Part shown: positions 46,953-55,820 of the stretch, in pieces | Position numbering within the stretch: the stretch's first letter is position 1 | Layout: every line of letters starts with the position of its first letter | DNA from: Bradyrhizobium sp. SZCCT0148 | Lineage (GTDB): Bacteria; Pseudomonadota; Alphaproteobacteria; Rhizobiales; Xanthobacteraceae | Reading direction: 5' to 3' | Length of the DNA: 64,000 bases | Assembly: GCF_018129985.1 (NCBI RefSeq) | Contig: NZ_JAFCKT010000003.1 | Location: 186,001-250,000 of the forward strand | The notes under the pieces: model-generated | Told to the model about the DNA's origin: nothing | Databases searched by the model: none | The model's input: the letters and a program-made list of their open reading frames with translations, nothing else | Made by a program: the position numbers and the translations under genes

Positions 46953-47372
46953 ATGACACAAGCGGCGAAAACACTCTACACGGCCAGAACCCACACCAGC
47001 GGCGGCCGCCACGACGGCATATCGCGCAGCTCCGATGGCCGTCTCGACGTCAAGCTGTCGCCGCCGGGTGGCGCAGGCATCGGTACCAATCCCGAGCAAT
47101 TGTTCGCGGCCGGCTGGTCGGCCTGCTTCGAAGGCGCGATGGAGATCGCCGCGCGCAAGCGGAAAATCGTGCTTCCGAGAAAAAGCGCGATCGATGCGGA
47201 AATCGATCTTCTCCTCGATGGGGGCACCTTCGCTCTCCGGGCGCGCCTCAATGTCAGCCTGCCGGGGCTCGATCCCGAGGTCGCGCGCGGCATCATCGAT
47301 GATGCCCATCAGACCTGTCCTTACTCCATCGCCGTGCGCGGCAATATCGACGTCACGGTCGCACTGATCTGA
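46953..47372 (+). CDS. ohr: Organic hydroperoxide reductase (Ohr/OsmC family)
   Basis: Thiol peroxidase of 139 residues reducing organic hydroperoxides. The active-site Cys are in FAAGWSACFEGAME (about 54) and DDAHQTCPYSIAVRGNIDV (about 119), and the N-terminal YTARTHTSGGRHDG with the acidic/arginine motif is Ohr-like rather than OsmC-like. Cytosolic, dimeric fold expected. There is no ohrR next to it, so the usual MarR-type control is absent; the divergent STAND regulator is the likely controller. RBS CAGGAGAC. First gene of a four-gene set. Confidence 0.92.
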   Translation: MTQAAKTLYTARTHTSGGRHDGISRSSDGRLDVKLSPPGGAGIGTNPEQLFAAGWSACFEGAMEIAARKRKIVLPRKSAIDAEIDLLLDGGTFALRARLNVSLPGLDPEVARGIIDDAHQTCPYSIAVRGNIDVTVALI

Positions 47373-47399
47373 CGTCACCAACGACCAACGAGGTACACC

Positions 47400-48425
47400 A
47401 TGAAGCAGATCATCGACCAGCATCGCCGCAAATTCTTCGGCGTCGCCGCGGGAACCGTCGCTGTCGGTCTCGGCATTGTCGACTTCGCCCGCGCCGAGAC
47501 GGAGGCGCCCAAGTCGGTATCGAATGCGTCGTTCGGCACGATCAAGCAGATCGACGCCGGCGTTCTCAACGTCGGCTATGCCGAGGCCGGCCCGTCAAAC
47601 GGCCCCGTCGCGATCCTGCTGCATGGCTGGCCCTACGACATTCACGCCTTCGTCGATGTCGCGCCGATCCTCGCCAAGGCGGGCTATCGGGTCATCATTC
47701 CCTATCTGCGCGGTTACGGCTCAACGCATTTCCTCTCCGGCGAGACGCTGCGCAATGGCGAACCCGCAGCCATGGCGGCGGACATCATCGCGCTGATGGA
47801 CAAGCTCGACATCAAGCAGGCGGTCGTCGCCGGCTTCGACTGGGGCGCGCGCACCGCCGACATCATCGCGGCGCTGTGGCCGGAGCGCTGCCGCGCGCTG
47901 GTGTCGGTCAGCGGCTATCTGATCTCCAGCCAGGCCGCGGGCAATGCGCCGCTGCCGCCATCCGCCGAGCTGCAATGGTGGTACCAGTTCTACTTCGCGA
48001 CCGAGCGCGGCCGCGCCGGATATGAGAAATACACGCATGATTTCGCGAAGCTGATCTGGAAGCTGGCTTCGCCGCAGTGGAAGTTCGACGACGCCACCTT
48101 CGACCGCAGTGCAGCCGCACTCGATAACAAGGATCATGTCGCGATCACGATCCACAATTACCGCTGGCGGCTCGGGCTCGCCACAGGTGAAGCGAAATAC
48201 GAGGAGCTTGAAAAGAAGCTCGCGGCAGCTCCAGTCATCACCGTTCCGACGATCACGATGGAAGGCGACGCCAACGGTGCGCCGCACCCCGACCCCGGCG
48301 CCTATGCCAAGAAATTTTCCGGCCGGTACGAGTTCCGGCTGATCACCGGCGGCATCGGCCACAATCTGCCGCAGGAGGCGCCGCAGGCCTTTGCCAAGGC
48401 TGTCATCGACGCCGACGGCGCTTGA
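47400..48425 (+). CDS. Tat-exported alpha/beta hydrolase, epoxide hydrolase/dehalogenase-like
   Basis: Periplasmic hydrolase of 341 residues. The Tat signal is HRRKFFGVAAGTVAVGLG with probable cleavage after FARA. The oxyanion motif is LLHGWPYDIHAF near 75, and the nucleophile elbow is AGFDWGARTAD with Asp as nucleophile (near 145), as in epoxide hydrolases and haloalkane dehalogenases; the catalytic His is in GGIGHNLPQEAP near 325. It would open epoxides or remove halides outside the cytosol. It follows ohr after 27 bp with a GAGG site. Confidence 0.88.
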   Translation: MKQIIDQHRRKFFGVAAGTVAVGLGIVDFARAETEAPKSVSNASFGTIKQIDAGVLNVGYAEAGPSNGPVAILLHGWPYDIHAFVDVAPILAKAGYRVIIPYLRGYGSTHFLSGETLRNGEPAAMAADIIALMDKLDIKQAVVAGFDWGARTADIIAALWPERCRALVSVSGYLISSQAAGNAPLPPSAELQWWYQFYFATERGRAGYEKYTHDFAKLIWKLASPQWKFDDATFDRSAAALDNKDHVAITIHNYRWRLGLATGEAKYEELEKKLAAAPVITVPTITMEGDANGAPHPDPGAYAKKFSGRYEFRLITGGIGHNLPQEAPQAFAKAVIDADGA

Positions 48426-48496
48426 GGAATCGTCAGTGCCTCGGTCGGGCCACGCTGGACCGAGGACACCCGTTAACCCCTGCCAGGTGAGAGATC

Positions 48497-49063
48497 ATGA
48501 CGTCGACTGAAACTGAAAAGAAGAGATCGTCGTTCCGGACGGCGATCGTGCTCGTTGCGATTCTGATCGTGGTGCTTCTGACATGCGTGCCCTATCTCGT
48601 CACGATCGCGCCTGCGGAAGAGGCGGCGGCGGAGCGCGCGACGACCGACGCGTCGCCGATCTTCGGTGTCACGATTCCGCCCGGCTACAAGCAGTGGCAG
48701 TTGATCGCGCCGGCCGAAGAGGCCGCCCCGCTCGACGAGCTTCGCGCTGTCGTCGGCAACCAGACCGCAATCGACGCCTATCAGGCCGGAAAGCTGCCGT
48801 TCCCCGACGGCACCATCCTGGTCAAGCGTGCCTGGAAGCGGAAGCAATCGCCGGACTTCGCATCCGCGACAGTTCCCGGCGCTGCCACCACCGTGCAGGT
48901 GATGGTCAAGGATTCCAAAAAATATGCCGCGACCGGCGGCTGGGGCTTCGGCCGTTTCATCAACGGCAGGCCGGTCGACGAGGCCCAGCACCGCACCTGC
49001 TTCGCCTGCCACGACGCGCGGGTCAAGAACCGGGATTACGTCTTCACGCGGCTGGCGCCGTGA
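48497..49063 (+). CDS. Membrane-anchored cytochrome P460 family protein
   Basis: c-type haem protein of 188 residues. An N-terminal transmembrane anchor (AIVLVAILIVVLLTCVPYLV, about 16-35) holds a periplasmic P460 domain with IPPGYKQWQLI, GKLPFPDGTILVKRAWKRK, VQVMVKDSKKYAATGGWGFGRF and the haem-binding CFACHDARVKNRDYVF near 165-180. Cytochrome P460 and related proteins oxidise hydroxylamine or bind nitric oxide, with a Lys cross-link to haem; several Lys are available, but which one is used cannot be told. Anchoring by an uncleaved helix is a difference from the soluble P460 of ammonia oxidisers. Confidence 0.88.
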   Translation: MTSTETEKKRSSFRTAIVLVAILIVVLLTCVPYLVTIAPAEEAAAERATTDASPIFGVTIPPGYKQWQLIAPAEEAAPLDELRAVVGNQTAIDAYQAGKLPFPDGTILVKRAWKRKQSPDFASATVPGAATTVQVMVKDSKKYAATGGWGFGRFINGRPVDEAQHRTCFACHDARVKNRDYVFTRLAP

Positions 49064-49080
49064 AGCGCCCGGAGACGATC

Positions 49081-49905
49081 ATGTCGAAGACCTGGTTCAT
49101 CAGCGGAAGCTCGCGCGGACTTGGCCGTGCGCTGACGGAAGCCGCGCTCGCGGCGGGAGATCGTGTTGTCGCTTCCGCGCGCGACACGGTTCCGCTCGAA
49201 CCGTTGCGTGAACATTTCGGGGAGACATTGCGGCTGGCCAAACTCGACGTGACCGACGATGCAGCCGCGCAGGCCGCGATCGGTCTCGCCGTGGAGGCAT
49301 ATGGCAACATCGATGTCGTCGTGAACAACGCCGGCTACGGCGAACTCGGGTCGGTCGAGGACACCAGCCTTGTGTCGTTCCGGCAGCAGATCGAGGTCAA
49401 TCTGCTCGGCACCATCATCGTCACCAAGGCGGCAATCCCCGTGCTGCGTCGGCAGCGCCGCGGCCATATCGTCCAGGTCTCGTCCGTCGGCGGACGGATC
49501 GGTGCTCCCGCCCGCGCCGCCTATTCCGCGGCGAAATGGGGCGTCGAAGGCTTCTCGGAGTCGCTGGCGCGCGAGATGGCGCTGATCGGTGTGCACGTGA
49601 CGATTGTCGAGCCCGGCGGCTTCAGGACCGGCTTCGCGCAGGCCGCGCACGCCACCGGAGAGGGGCGTACCGAGTATGATGCCGTCGTCGGCGCCGCCGT
49701 CAGGATGCAGCGAGACTACGACGGCCGGCAGCCCGGCGATCCCGCGAAGGCGGCAGCAGTTCTCCTGAAGATCGTCGAGATGGATCGACCACCCTTGCGC
49801 ATCGCGCTCGGCAGCGATGCCGTCGACGCCATCTCCGCGACGGACCGGCAACGCCTCGAAGAGCTCGAGAGCTGGCGCGCACTCAGCGTGTCGACAGACT
49901 ACTGA
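49081..49905 (+). CDS. SDR-family oxidoreductase
   Basis: NAD(P)-dependent classical short-chain dehydrogenase of 274 residues. The nucleotide motif SGSSRGLGRAL is at the N terminus, VVNNAGYGELG near 82, the catalytic triad is HIVQVSSVGG and YSAAKWG near 155, and IVEPGGFRTGF closes the core. The long C terminus is typical of SDRs acting on larger ketones or aldehydes. It follows the P460 gene by 17 bp and ends 6 bp before the convergent hybrid kinase gene. Likely reduces carbonyl products inside the cell. Confidence 0.92.
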   Translation: MSKTWFISGSSRGLGRALTEAALAAGDRVVASARDTVPLEPLREHFGETLRLAKLDVTDDAAAQAAIGLAVEAYGNIDVVVNNAGYGELGSVEDTSLVSFRQQIEVNLLGTIIVTKAAIPVLRRQRRGHIVQVSSVGGRIGAPARAAYSAAKWGVEGFSESLAREMALIGVHVTIVEPGGFRTGFAQAAHATGEGRTEYDAVVGAAVRMQRDYDGRQPGDPAKAAAVLLKIVEMDRPPLRIALGSDAVDAISATDRQRLEELESWRALSVSTDY

Positions 49906-49911
49906 AGCGCT

Positions 49912-52900
49912 TTACTCCGCCGCGACCATCTGCTGCGTGCGCCACTGGCCGAGCAGGGCGCGCAGCGAGGCCGGCTTCACCGGCTTGTTGAGCACCGCGA
50001 CTTTCTCGTCGCGGGCAGCGACCTGCACGGCGGGGCTGCGGTCGGCGGTGATCAGGATCGCGGGGATGCCGTCGCCGAAACGGCGGCGGATCTCGCGGAT
50101 CGCGGCGATGCCGTTGCCGCGGTCGAGATGGTAGTCGACCAGCAGGCCGGTGACGCGGCGGCCGGCAGCCTCCATGGCCGCCATCGCGCCCTCGGGATCG
50201 GCGACCGCAATCACCTCGGCGTCCCACGCTTTCATCAGCGTTCGCATGCCGTCGAGGATCGCCGCATCATTCTCGATGCAGACGATCAGCGCGCCCGAGA
50301 TCGGCGTGCGCGCCAGCGGCGTCGCGCTGGTCACGGCGGCGGTGTGGGTGATGGCCTTCGCCGTCGGCACCGTCACCGAGAACACCGAGCCGCCGCCCGC
50401 ATTGGAGTCGATGGCGATGCCGTGGTTGAGCACGCGGGCCAGCCGCTCGACGATCGAGAGGCCGAGGCCGAGGCCGCGCGCGATCCGCGCGCCTTGCTCG
50501 AGGCGATGGAATTCCTTGAAAATTTCGCCCCGCTTGACCAGGGGGATGCCGACGCCGGTGTCGTAGACGCAGATCTTGAGCGAGGCGCCCTGGCGGCGGC
50601 AGCCGACCAGCACACGGCCGCGCGGGGTATATTTGATCGCGTTGGAGATCAGGTTCTGAAGCAGGCGCCGCAGTAGCAGGCGATCGGACTCGACCGGGAG
50701 CGAGCAGGGGACGAAGGCAAGCTCCAGATTCTTGGCGCGCGCGCTCGGCGCGAACTCGATTTCCAGCGAGCGCATCAGATCGGCCATCTTGAAGCTCGAG
50801 ATCGAGGTCGTCATCGCGCCGGCGTCGAGCCGTGAGATGTCGAGCAGCGCGCCCAGGATCTCCTCGATCGCCTGCAGCGATTCGTCGATGTTCTCGACCA
50901 GCCGCATCTCCTCGCCGCTGTGCTGGCGCTCGACCAGGCTCGTGACGTAAAGCCGCGCCGCATTCAAGGGCTGGAGAATGTCGTGGCTGGCGGCGGCAAG
51001 GAAGCGCGTCTTGGAGATGCTGGCGTCTTCCGCGGCGCTCTTTGCCAATGCGAGTTCGGAGTTCAGCCGCGTCAGCTCCTCGGTACGGTCGCGCACCCGC
51101 TTTTCCAGCGTCGCGTTGGCGCGCTCCAGCGCCTCCGCCGCCTCGAAGGTGGGGGTGACGTCGGTGAAGGTGATGACGAAGCCGCTGCCGGGCATGCGGT
51201 TGGTGAGCACCTCGATCACCATGTGGCGCTCCGGCAGCCGTTCGAGATAGGGCTCGCCCTCGGTGGTGTAGGCGGCGAGACGCCGTTCGATCATCGCCTC
51301 GCGCCCGGCCGGATCATCGGGATCGCTCACGCCCATGAATTCGAGGATCTCGCGCAAGGGCGTGCCGAACTGGACGATGTGCGGGGGCACGTTGAGCAGG
51401 TCACCGAACTGCCGGTTGGAACAGATCAGCTGCAGGTCGGCGTCGAATACGGCGATGCCCTGGCGCACGTGGTTGAGCGCGGTCTGCAGGATCTCGCGGT
51501 TGAAGTGCAGCGCCGCGTGGGAATCATCGAGCAGTTTGAGCGCGGCTTTCGCCGAGACCGTTCGCTTGCGCAGAAGCAGCGACATCACGAGGCGGGAAGA
51601 CGCAGCCCCGATCGAGGAAGCGATCAAATGCTCGGCGTGCTGCAGCAGCTCGAAATCGGCAGGTGCTCCGGGCTCGAGCCTTACATTGCGCCGCGCGGAG
51701 AATGCCTCGAAGGAATGCCGGGCGCGATCGGGTCCGAGATATTGCGCCACCGTGGTCTGGATGTCCTGCACTGTGACGGTGGTGCGCCAGCGGCGGAAAC
51801 TCGGCGAGATCGGCGCGAGCGTGTTGGGCACGAACAGATCGGCCTGCAACAGCTCGATGGACGACGGCCGGCGCGCCAGCGACAGCAGCACATAGGTCAG
51901 GATGTTGAGCGACAGCGACCAGATCACGCCGTGCATCAGCGGCGGCAGATCCGCGCCGAACAGCGCCTGCGGCCGCAGTGCCTCGATCCCGAACGGGCCG
52001 TGCTGCAGCAGCAGGATGCCCGATGTCGAGGTGTCCATGAAGCTCGGGATGAACAGCGTATAGAGCCAGACCGCGAAGCCGACCAGCATGCCGCCGATCG
52101 CGCCGCGCGCGGTCGCGCGCCGCCACAGCAGCCCGCCGAAGAAGCTCGGCGCAAGCTGGGCGATAGCGGCAAAGGAGAGCAGGCCGATCGCCGCGAGCTG
52201 GGTATTGCCGAGGGCGCGGTAGTAGAAATAGGCCATCACCATGATGGCGAAGATCGCAAGCCGCCGCGAGCGCAGCAGGAAGTCGCTGAAATCGGCGCCG
52301 CCGGTGCGTCCTTCCGGCCGTCGCTGCAGCACCAGCGGCACTACGAGGTCGTTCGAGACCATGATCGAGAGCGCCACGCATTCGACGATCACCATCGCGG
52401 TCGCCGCCGACAAGCCGCCGACGAAAATGGCGACGCTGAGAAGCCCCGCACCGCCCTCCATCGGGAGCGCCAGCACGTACATGTCGGGGTCCGCCGCGCC
52501 GAACGGGAAGCTGACGAGGCCGGCGAGCGCGATCGGGATCACGAACAGATTGATGGCGACGAGGTACAGCGGGAACAGCCAGCGCGCGCGACCGACCTCG
52601 GCGTCCGAGGAGTTCTCGACCACACTGACGTGGAACTGGCGCGGAAGCAGCATGATCGCGCAGAGCGACAGCAACGTCATGGTCAGGAAGTTGCCGATCG
52701 ACGGCGAATAATTGATGGCGCGCACCGCCTCGGGCGTCTTCATGGCGCGCTCGATCAATTCGTGCGGCGAGAACATCCAGAAGGTGACAAAGATGCCGGC
52801 GGCGAGGAAAGCGACCAGCTTGATGATGGATTCGGTCGCCACCGCCAGCATCAGGCCGTGCTGGTGCTCCGTGGCGTCGGTCTGCCGGGTGCCGAACAGC

Positions 52901-53493
52901 ACGGCGAAGGCGGCCATTGCCAGCGTCACCATCAGCGCGACGTCGCCGACGATCGGGATGTGGGAGAAGGCCTGGTCTTCGCTCAGGATCGTTTCGAGCG
53001 ACGAGGCCACCGCCTTGAGCTGCAGCGCGATGTAGGGCACCGAGCCGATGATCGCGATTCCGGCGACGGTTGCTGCCACCGCCTGGCTCTTGCCGTAGCG
53101 GGCGCCGATGAAATCGGCGATCGAGGTGATGTTGTGGGCCTTCGCCAGCTGGATCACGCGGCGGAGCACGTTGGCGCCAAGGCCGATCATCAGGATCGGG
53201 CCGACATAGATGGCGAGGAAGTCCGTCGAGGTGCGGGTGGCGAAGCCGACCGAGCCGAAGAAGGTCCAGGAGGTGCAGTAGATCGCCAGCGAGAGCGGAT
53301 AGATCAGCCCGGAGGCACGGCCGCGTCCAGCCGGCGAGCGGCGGTCGCCATGGCTCGCCACCAGGAACAGGAAGCCGATATAGCCGAAGGCGGCGGCGAT
53401 CACGCCCCAGTCGTGCAGCATGGCGAGGTGCGCTTCTCCCAGGGCGCGGTAGCGTCCCGATCTTCCAAGGGCGCCGACTGCGCCCGAGCTCAT
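49912..53493 (-). CDS. Hybrid sensor kinase with sodium-solute-symporter domain (CrbS/CbrA-type)
   Basis: Protein of 1193 residues. An SSS-type membrane domain with about 13 helices (roughly 25-530) is followed by a linker, a PAS domain (HVRQGIAVFDADLQLICSNRQF, near 670-690), a coiled coil and HisKA FLAAASHDILQPLNAARLYV with His near 836. HATPase motifs NLISNAIKYTPRG and DTGVGIP come next, then a C-terminal receiver with LLVDYHLDRGNG and LNKPVKP. CrbS-like kinases pair with a LuxR-type regulator to control acetate and other carbon use; the one at 43238 fits. A start at 53421 (MLHDWGVIAAAFGYIG) may be the real one. Confidence 0.92.
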   Translation of the reverse strand: MSSGAVGALGRSGRYRALGEAHLAMLHDWGVIAAAFGYIGFLFLVASHGDRRSPAGRGRASGLIYPLSLAIYCTSWTFFGSVGFATRTSTDFLAIYVGPILMIGLGANVLRRVIQLAKAHNITSIADFIGARYGKSQAVAATVAGIAIIGSVPYIALQLKAVASSLETILSEDQAFSHIPIVGDVALMVTLAMAAFAVLFGTRQTDATEHQHGLMLAVATESIIKLVAFLAAGIFVTFWMFSPHELIERAMKTPEAVRAINYSPSIGNFLTMTLLSLCAIMLLPRQFHVSVVENSSDAEVGRARWLFPLYLVAINLFVIPIALAGLVSFPFGAADPDMYVLALPMEGGAGLLSVAIFVGGLSAATAMVIVECVALSIMVSNDLVVPLVLQRRPEGRTGGADFSDFLLRSRRLAIFAIMVMAYFYYRALGNTQLAAIGLLSFAAIAQLAPSFFGGLLWRRATARGAIGGMLVGFAVWLYTLFIPSFMDTSTSGILLLQHGPFGIEALRPQALFGADLPPLMHGVIWSLSLNILTYVLLSLARRPSSIELLQADLFVPNTLAPISPSFRRWRTTVTVQDIQTTVAQYLGPDRARHSFEAFSARRNVRLEPGAPADFELLQHAEHLIASSIGAASSRLVMSLLLRKRTVSAKAALKLLDDSHAALHFNREILQTALNHVRQGIAVFDADLQLICSNRQFGDLLNVPPHIVQFGTPLREILEFMGVSDPDDPAGREAMIERRLAAYTTEGEPYLERLPERHMVIEVLTNRMPGSGFVITFTDVTPTFEAAEALERANATLEKRVRDRTEELTRLNSELALAKSAAEDASISKTRFLAAASHDILQPLNAARLYVTSLVERQHSGEEMRLVENIDESLQAIEEILGALLDISRLDAGAMTTSISSFKMADLMRSLEIEFAPSARAKNLELAFVPCSLPVESDRLLLRRLLQNLISNAIKYTPRGRVLVGCRRQGASLKICVYDTGVGIPLVKRGEIFKEFHRLEQGARIARGLGLGLSIVERLARVLNHGIAIDSNAGGGSVFSVTVPTAKAITHTAAVTSATPLARTPISGALIVCIENDAAILDGMRTLMKAWDAEVIAVADPEGAMAAMEAAGRRVTGLLVDYHLDRGNGIAAIREIRRRFGDGIPAILITADRSPAVQVAARDEKVAVLNKPVKPASLRALLGQWRTQQMVAAE

Positions 53494-53654
53494 TTTCGCT
53501 GGAAATCTAGCGCGTTGGGCTCACGCAAGCGACAGCGAAATGCCGAACCGGGGCAGGAACTGGGGTTGTCGTTAAGCCGTGGGATGAGCCGCCTGCTCTT
53601 ACCCTCCCCTGGAGGAGAAGGGTCGACCGCGCGCAGCGCGAGCGGGAAGAGAGC
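53494..53654. repeat. Intergenic with degenerate REP-like element
   Basis: Between the hybrid kinase start and the hemA stop lies TACCCTCCCCTGGAGGAGAAGGG-type sequence (about 53599-53621) followed by CGCGCGCAGCGCGAGCGGG, a decayed relative of the palindromes at 3490-3637 and 60600-60736. No gene is visible. Confidence 0.5.
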
Positions 53655-54884
53655 CTACTCCGCCGCCATCGACTTGGCGCGCAGCGGCAGGCCGAGACGG
53701 TCCCACACCTGCAGCAGGGCTTCGGCGAGCTGATCGATCAGGCCATCGTCGTGATAGGGCGAGGGCGTGATGCGCAGCCGCTCGCTGCCCTTGGCGACCG
53801 TCGGATAGTTGATCGGCTGGATATAGATGCCATGCTGCTCGAGCAGGAGATCGGACGCCTGCTTGCACTTCTCGGCATCGCCGATGAACAGCGGCACGAT
53901 ATGGGTGTCGCTCGACATCACGGGCAGGCCGGCCGCGTTGAGGATCGCCTTGACGCGGGCGGCACGGTCCTGGTGGCGCTCGCGCTCCCAGTTCGAGGTC
54001 TTCAAATGCTTGATCGCGGCGGTCGCGGCCGAGCAGATCGCCGGCGGCAGCGCGGTGGTGAAGATGAATCCCGGCGCATAGGAGCGCACGGCGTCGATGA
54101 TCTGGCCGTTGGCGGCGATGTAGCCGCCAAGGCAGCCGAACGCTTTCGCCAGCGTGCCCTCGAGAATGTCGATGCGATGCATGACGCCGTCGCGCTCGGC
54201 GATGCCGCCGCCGCGCGGCCCGTACATGCCGACCGCGTGGACCTCGTCGACATAGGTCATCGCGTCGTACTTCTCGGCGAGATCGCAGATCCTGGCGAGC
54301 GGAGCGACGTCGCCATCCATGGAATAGAGGCTCTCGCAGACGATCAGCTTCGGCCGCTTCGGGTCGGCCGCCTTCAACAGCTCTTCCAGATGCGCAACGT
54401 CGTTGTGGCGGAACACGACCCGCTCGCAGCCGGACTGGCGGATGCCTTCGATCATCGAATTGTGGTTGAGCTCGTCCGACAGGATGAGGCAGTTCGGAAG
54501 GAGTTTTGCGATGGTCGGGATGCCGGTCTGGTTCGAGACGTAGCCCGAGGTGAACAGCAGCGCGGCTTCCTTGCCGTGAAGATCGGCGAGTTCGGCTTCG
54601 AGCTGGACCAGCGGATGATGCGTGCCGGCGATGTTGCGGGTGCCGCCGGCACCGGTCCCGACGCGCGTCGCGGTCTCGACCATGGCGCCGACAACCTTCG
54701 GGTGCTGGCCCATGCCGAGATAATCGTTGGAGCACCAGATCACGACGTCGCTCTGGCCTCGGGGCGAGTGCCAGACCGCGTGCGGGAATCGCCCGGCCCT
54801 GCGCTCCAGGTCGGCGAACACGCGGTAGCGTCGTTCAGCGTGGAGACGATCGAGAGCGGAATCGAAGAACTGGTTGTAATCCAT
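53655..54884 (-). CDS. hemA: 5-aminolevulinate synthase
   Basis: PLP enzyme of 409 residues condensing glycine with succinyl-CoA to give 5-aminolevulinate, the first step of haem synthesis by the Shemin pathway used by alphaproteobacteria. Signatures: [23 protein letters not shown] at the N terminus, [40 protein letters not shown] and the PLP lysine in [15 protein letters not shown] near 248. It supplies haem to the oxidases encoded in this window. The ATG at 54884 was chosen over a TTG two codons upstream. FixK-type and dyad elements precede it. Confidence 0.96.
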   Translation of the reverse strand: MDYNQFFDSALDRLHAERRYRVFADLERRAGRFPHAVWHSPRGQSDVVIWCSNDYLGMGQHPKVVGAMVETATRVGTGAGGTRNIAGTHHPLVQLEAELADLHGKEAALLFTSGYVSNQTGIPTIAKLLPNCLILSDELNHNSMIEGIRQSGCERVVFRHNDVAHLEELLKAADPKRPKLIVCESLYSMDGDVAPLARICDLAEKYDAMTYVDEVHAVGMYGPRGGGIAERDGVMHRIDILEGTLAKAFGCLGGYIAANGQIIDAVRSYAPGFIFTTALPPAICSAATAAIKHLKTSNWERERHQDRAARVKAILNAAGLPVMSSDTHIVPLFIGDAEKCKQASDLLLEQHGIYIQPINYPTVAKGSERLRITPSPYHDDGLIDQLAEALLQVWDRLGLPLRAKSMAAE

Positions 54885-54961
54885 CGGCAAACCTGCAACG
54901 GAACCTGGCCAAGGGGCCGCATCTTCTTAGAGCTTTTCCAGCTCCAATGTCTATGCGCTAT

Positions 54962-55000
54962 CCCACATTTGATGGTGTGGGGCATTTGGGCAAAATGCCC
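54962..55000 (-). promoter_or_regulatory. Two stacked dyads in the hemA promoter/leader
   Basis: CCCACA-N8-TGTGGG (54962-54981) is immediately followed by GGGCATTT-GGGCA-AAATGCCC (54980-55000). Both lie between the FixK-type box and the hemA start, so they may be operators or leader hairpins. Confidence 0.5.
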
Positions 55001-55018
55001 TATCGTGCGATTTGAAAG

Positions 55019-55032
55019 TTGATCCCGATCAA
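55019..55032 (-). promoter_or_regulatory. Perfect FixK/FNR box upstream of hemA
   Basis: TTGAT-CCCG-ATCAA is a perfect match to the FNR/FixK consensus TTGAT-N4-ATCAA. Its centre is about 141 bp before the hemA ATG. With the usual activator spacing of −41.5, transcription would begin near 54984. The neighbouring genes are in the same orientation, so hemA is the only sensible target. Confidence 0.75.
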
Positions 55033-55091
55033 GTTCGCTCGAGATTTGATGCTGCTCCGCACAATACACGAAGCGCCGGTCGCGTGGCCGT

Positions 55092-55820
55092 TCAGCCTGC
55101 CTTGGCCTTCTTGCGCGGTTCGCGCTGCGTATCCTTCGTGATTGGCTTCAGCCAGTCGGAATTTCGCAAGGCATGCGTCACGCAATCGTGGATGTGGGTG
55201 TGCAGCACCTTGTTCGCGCCTTTGGCGTCGCGCTTCAGCGCCAGCTCCTTGAGCTCACGATGTTCGGCAGCGGCCATCTCGCCGCGAAACACGACGGCGA
55301 TCATCTGATAGCGCAGATAGCGGTCGTAGACCGCGGCATGCGCGTCGAGCAGCACCTTGGAGCCGCAGGCCGCGACGAGCGCCCGGTGAAACTGGAAATC
55401 GCACTGTTTCCAGCTCTCGGCGTCTGATCGCTCGCCCGACAGCAGCATCCGCTCCATCGCCGCGAGCTTGTGATGGGCAGAGACGATGTGCGCTTCCCAG
55501 TCGAGATCGCCCGCCGCAAACGACTTCTCGATCATGTGGCCTTCGAGCAGTTCGCGAAGCTCGGCGATCTCCTGGAATTCCGCCGCCGAGATCAGTGCGA
55601 CCTCGAAACCGCGCTGGCCTTCGGCGACGACGAAGCCTTCCGAGCACAGCCGGTTCAGGGTCTCGCGGAGCGTGGAGATGCTGGTGCCATAGGCGCTGCT
55701 CATCCGCTCGAGCTTGAGCTTCTGACCCGGCGTCAGCTTGCCAAAGATCAGGTCGGCGCGGATGCGGCGGTAGGCGCTATCGCCCACGGTTTCGGCGGTT
55801 GTGTCGGAAAGGATGTCCAT
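55092..55820 (-). CDS. GntR-family (FadR/FCD subfamily) regulator
   Basis: Protein of 242 residues. The winged helix (about 12-80) has AYRRIRADLIFGKLTPGQKLKLERMSSAYGTSISTLRETLNRLCSEGFV, and the helical FCD ligand domain (about 90-225) has ELRELLEGHMIEKSFA, FHRALVAACGS and HTHIHDCV with metal-type His. FCD regulators bind small carboxylates. It is divergent from a TRAP transporter operon and very likely controls it. A 3' neighbour, hemA, is in the same direction but separated by about 200 bp with its own signals. Confidence 0.9.
   Translation of the reverse strand: MDILSDTTAETVGDSAYRRIRADLIFGKLTPGQKLKLERMSSAYGTSISTLRETLNRLCSEGFVVAEGQRGFEVALISAAEFQEIAELRELLEGHMIEKSFAAGDLDWEAHIVSAHHKLAAMERMLLSGERSDAESWKQCDFQFHRALVAACGSKVLLDAHAAVYDRYLRYQMIAVVFRGEMAAAEHRELKELALKRDAKGANKVLHTHIHDCVTHALRNSDWLKPITKDTQREPRKKAKAG

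Noticed and set aside
43915..49905. Recent horizontal transfer of the detox module as an island
   Set aside because: No integrase, transposase, direct repeats or tRNA border is seen, and base composition and codon use look like the neighbours; insertion between the CrbR- and CrbS-like genes remains only a hypothesis.
50920..53733. Antisense frame of 937 codons over the hybrid kinase
   Set aside because: Shadow of the kinase gene, with composition bias and no recognisable domain.
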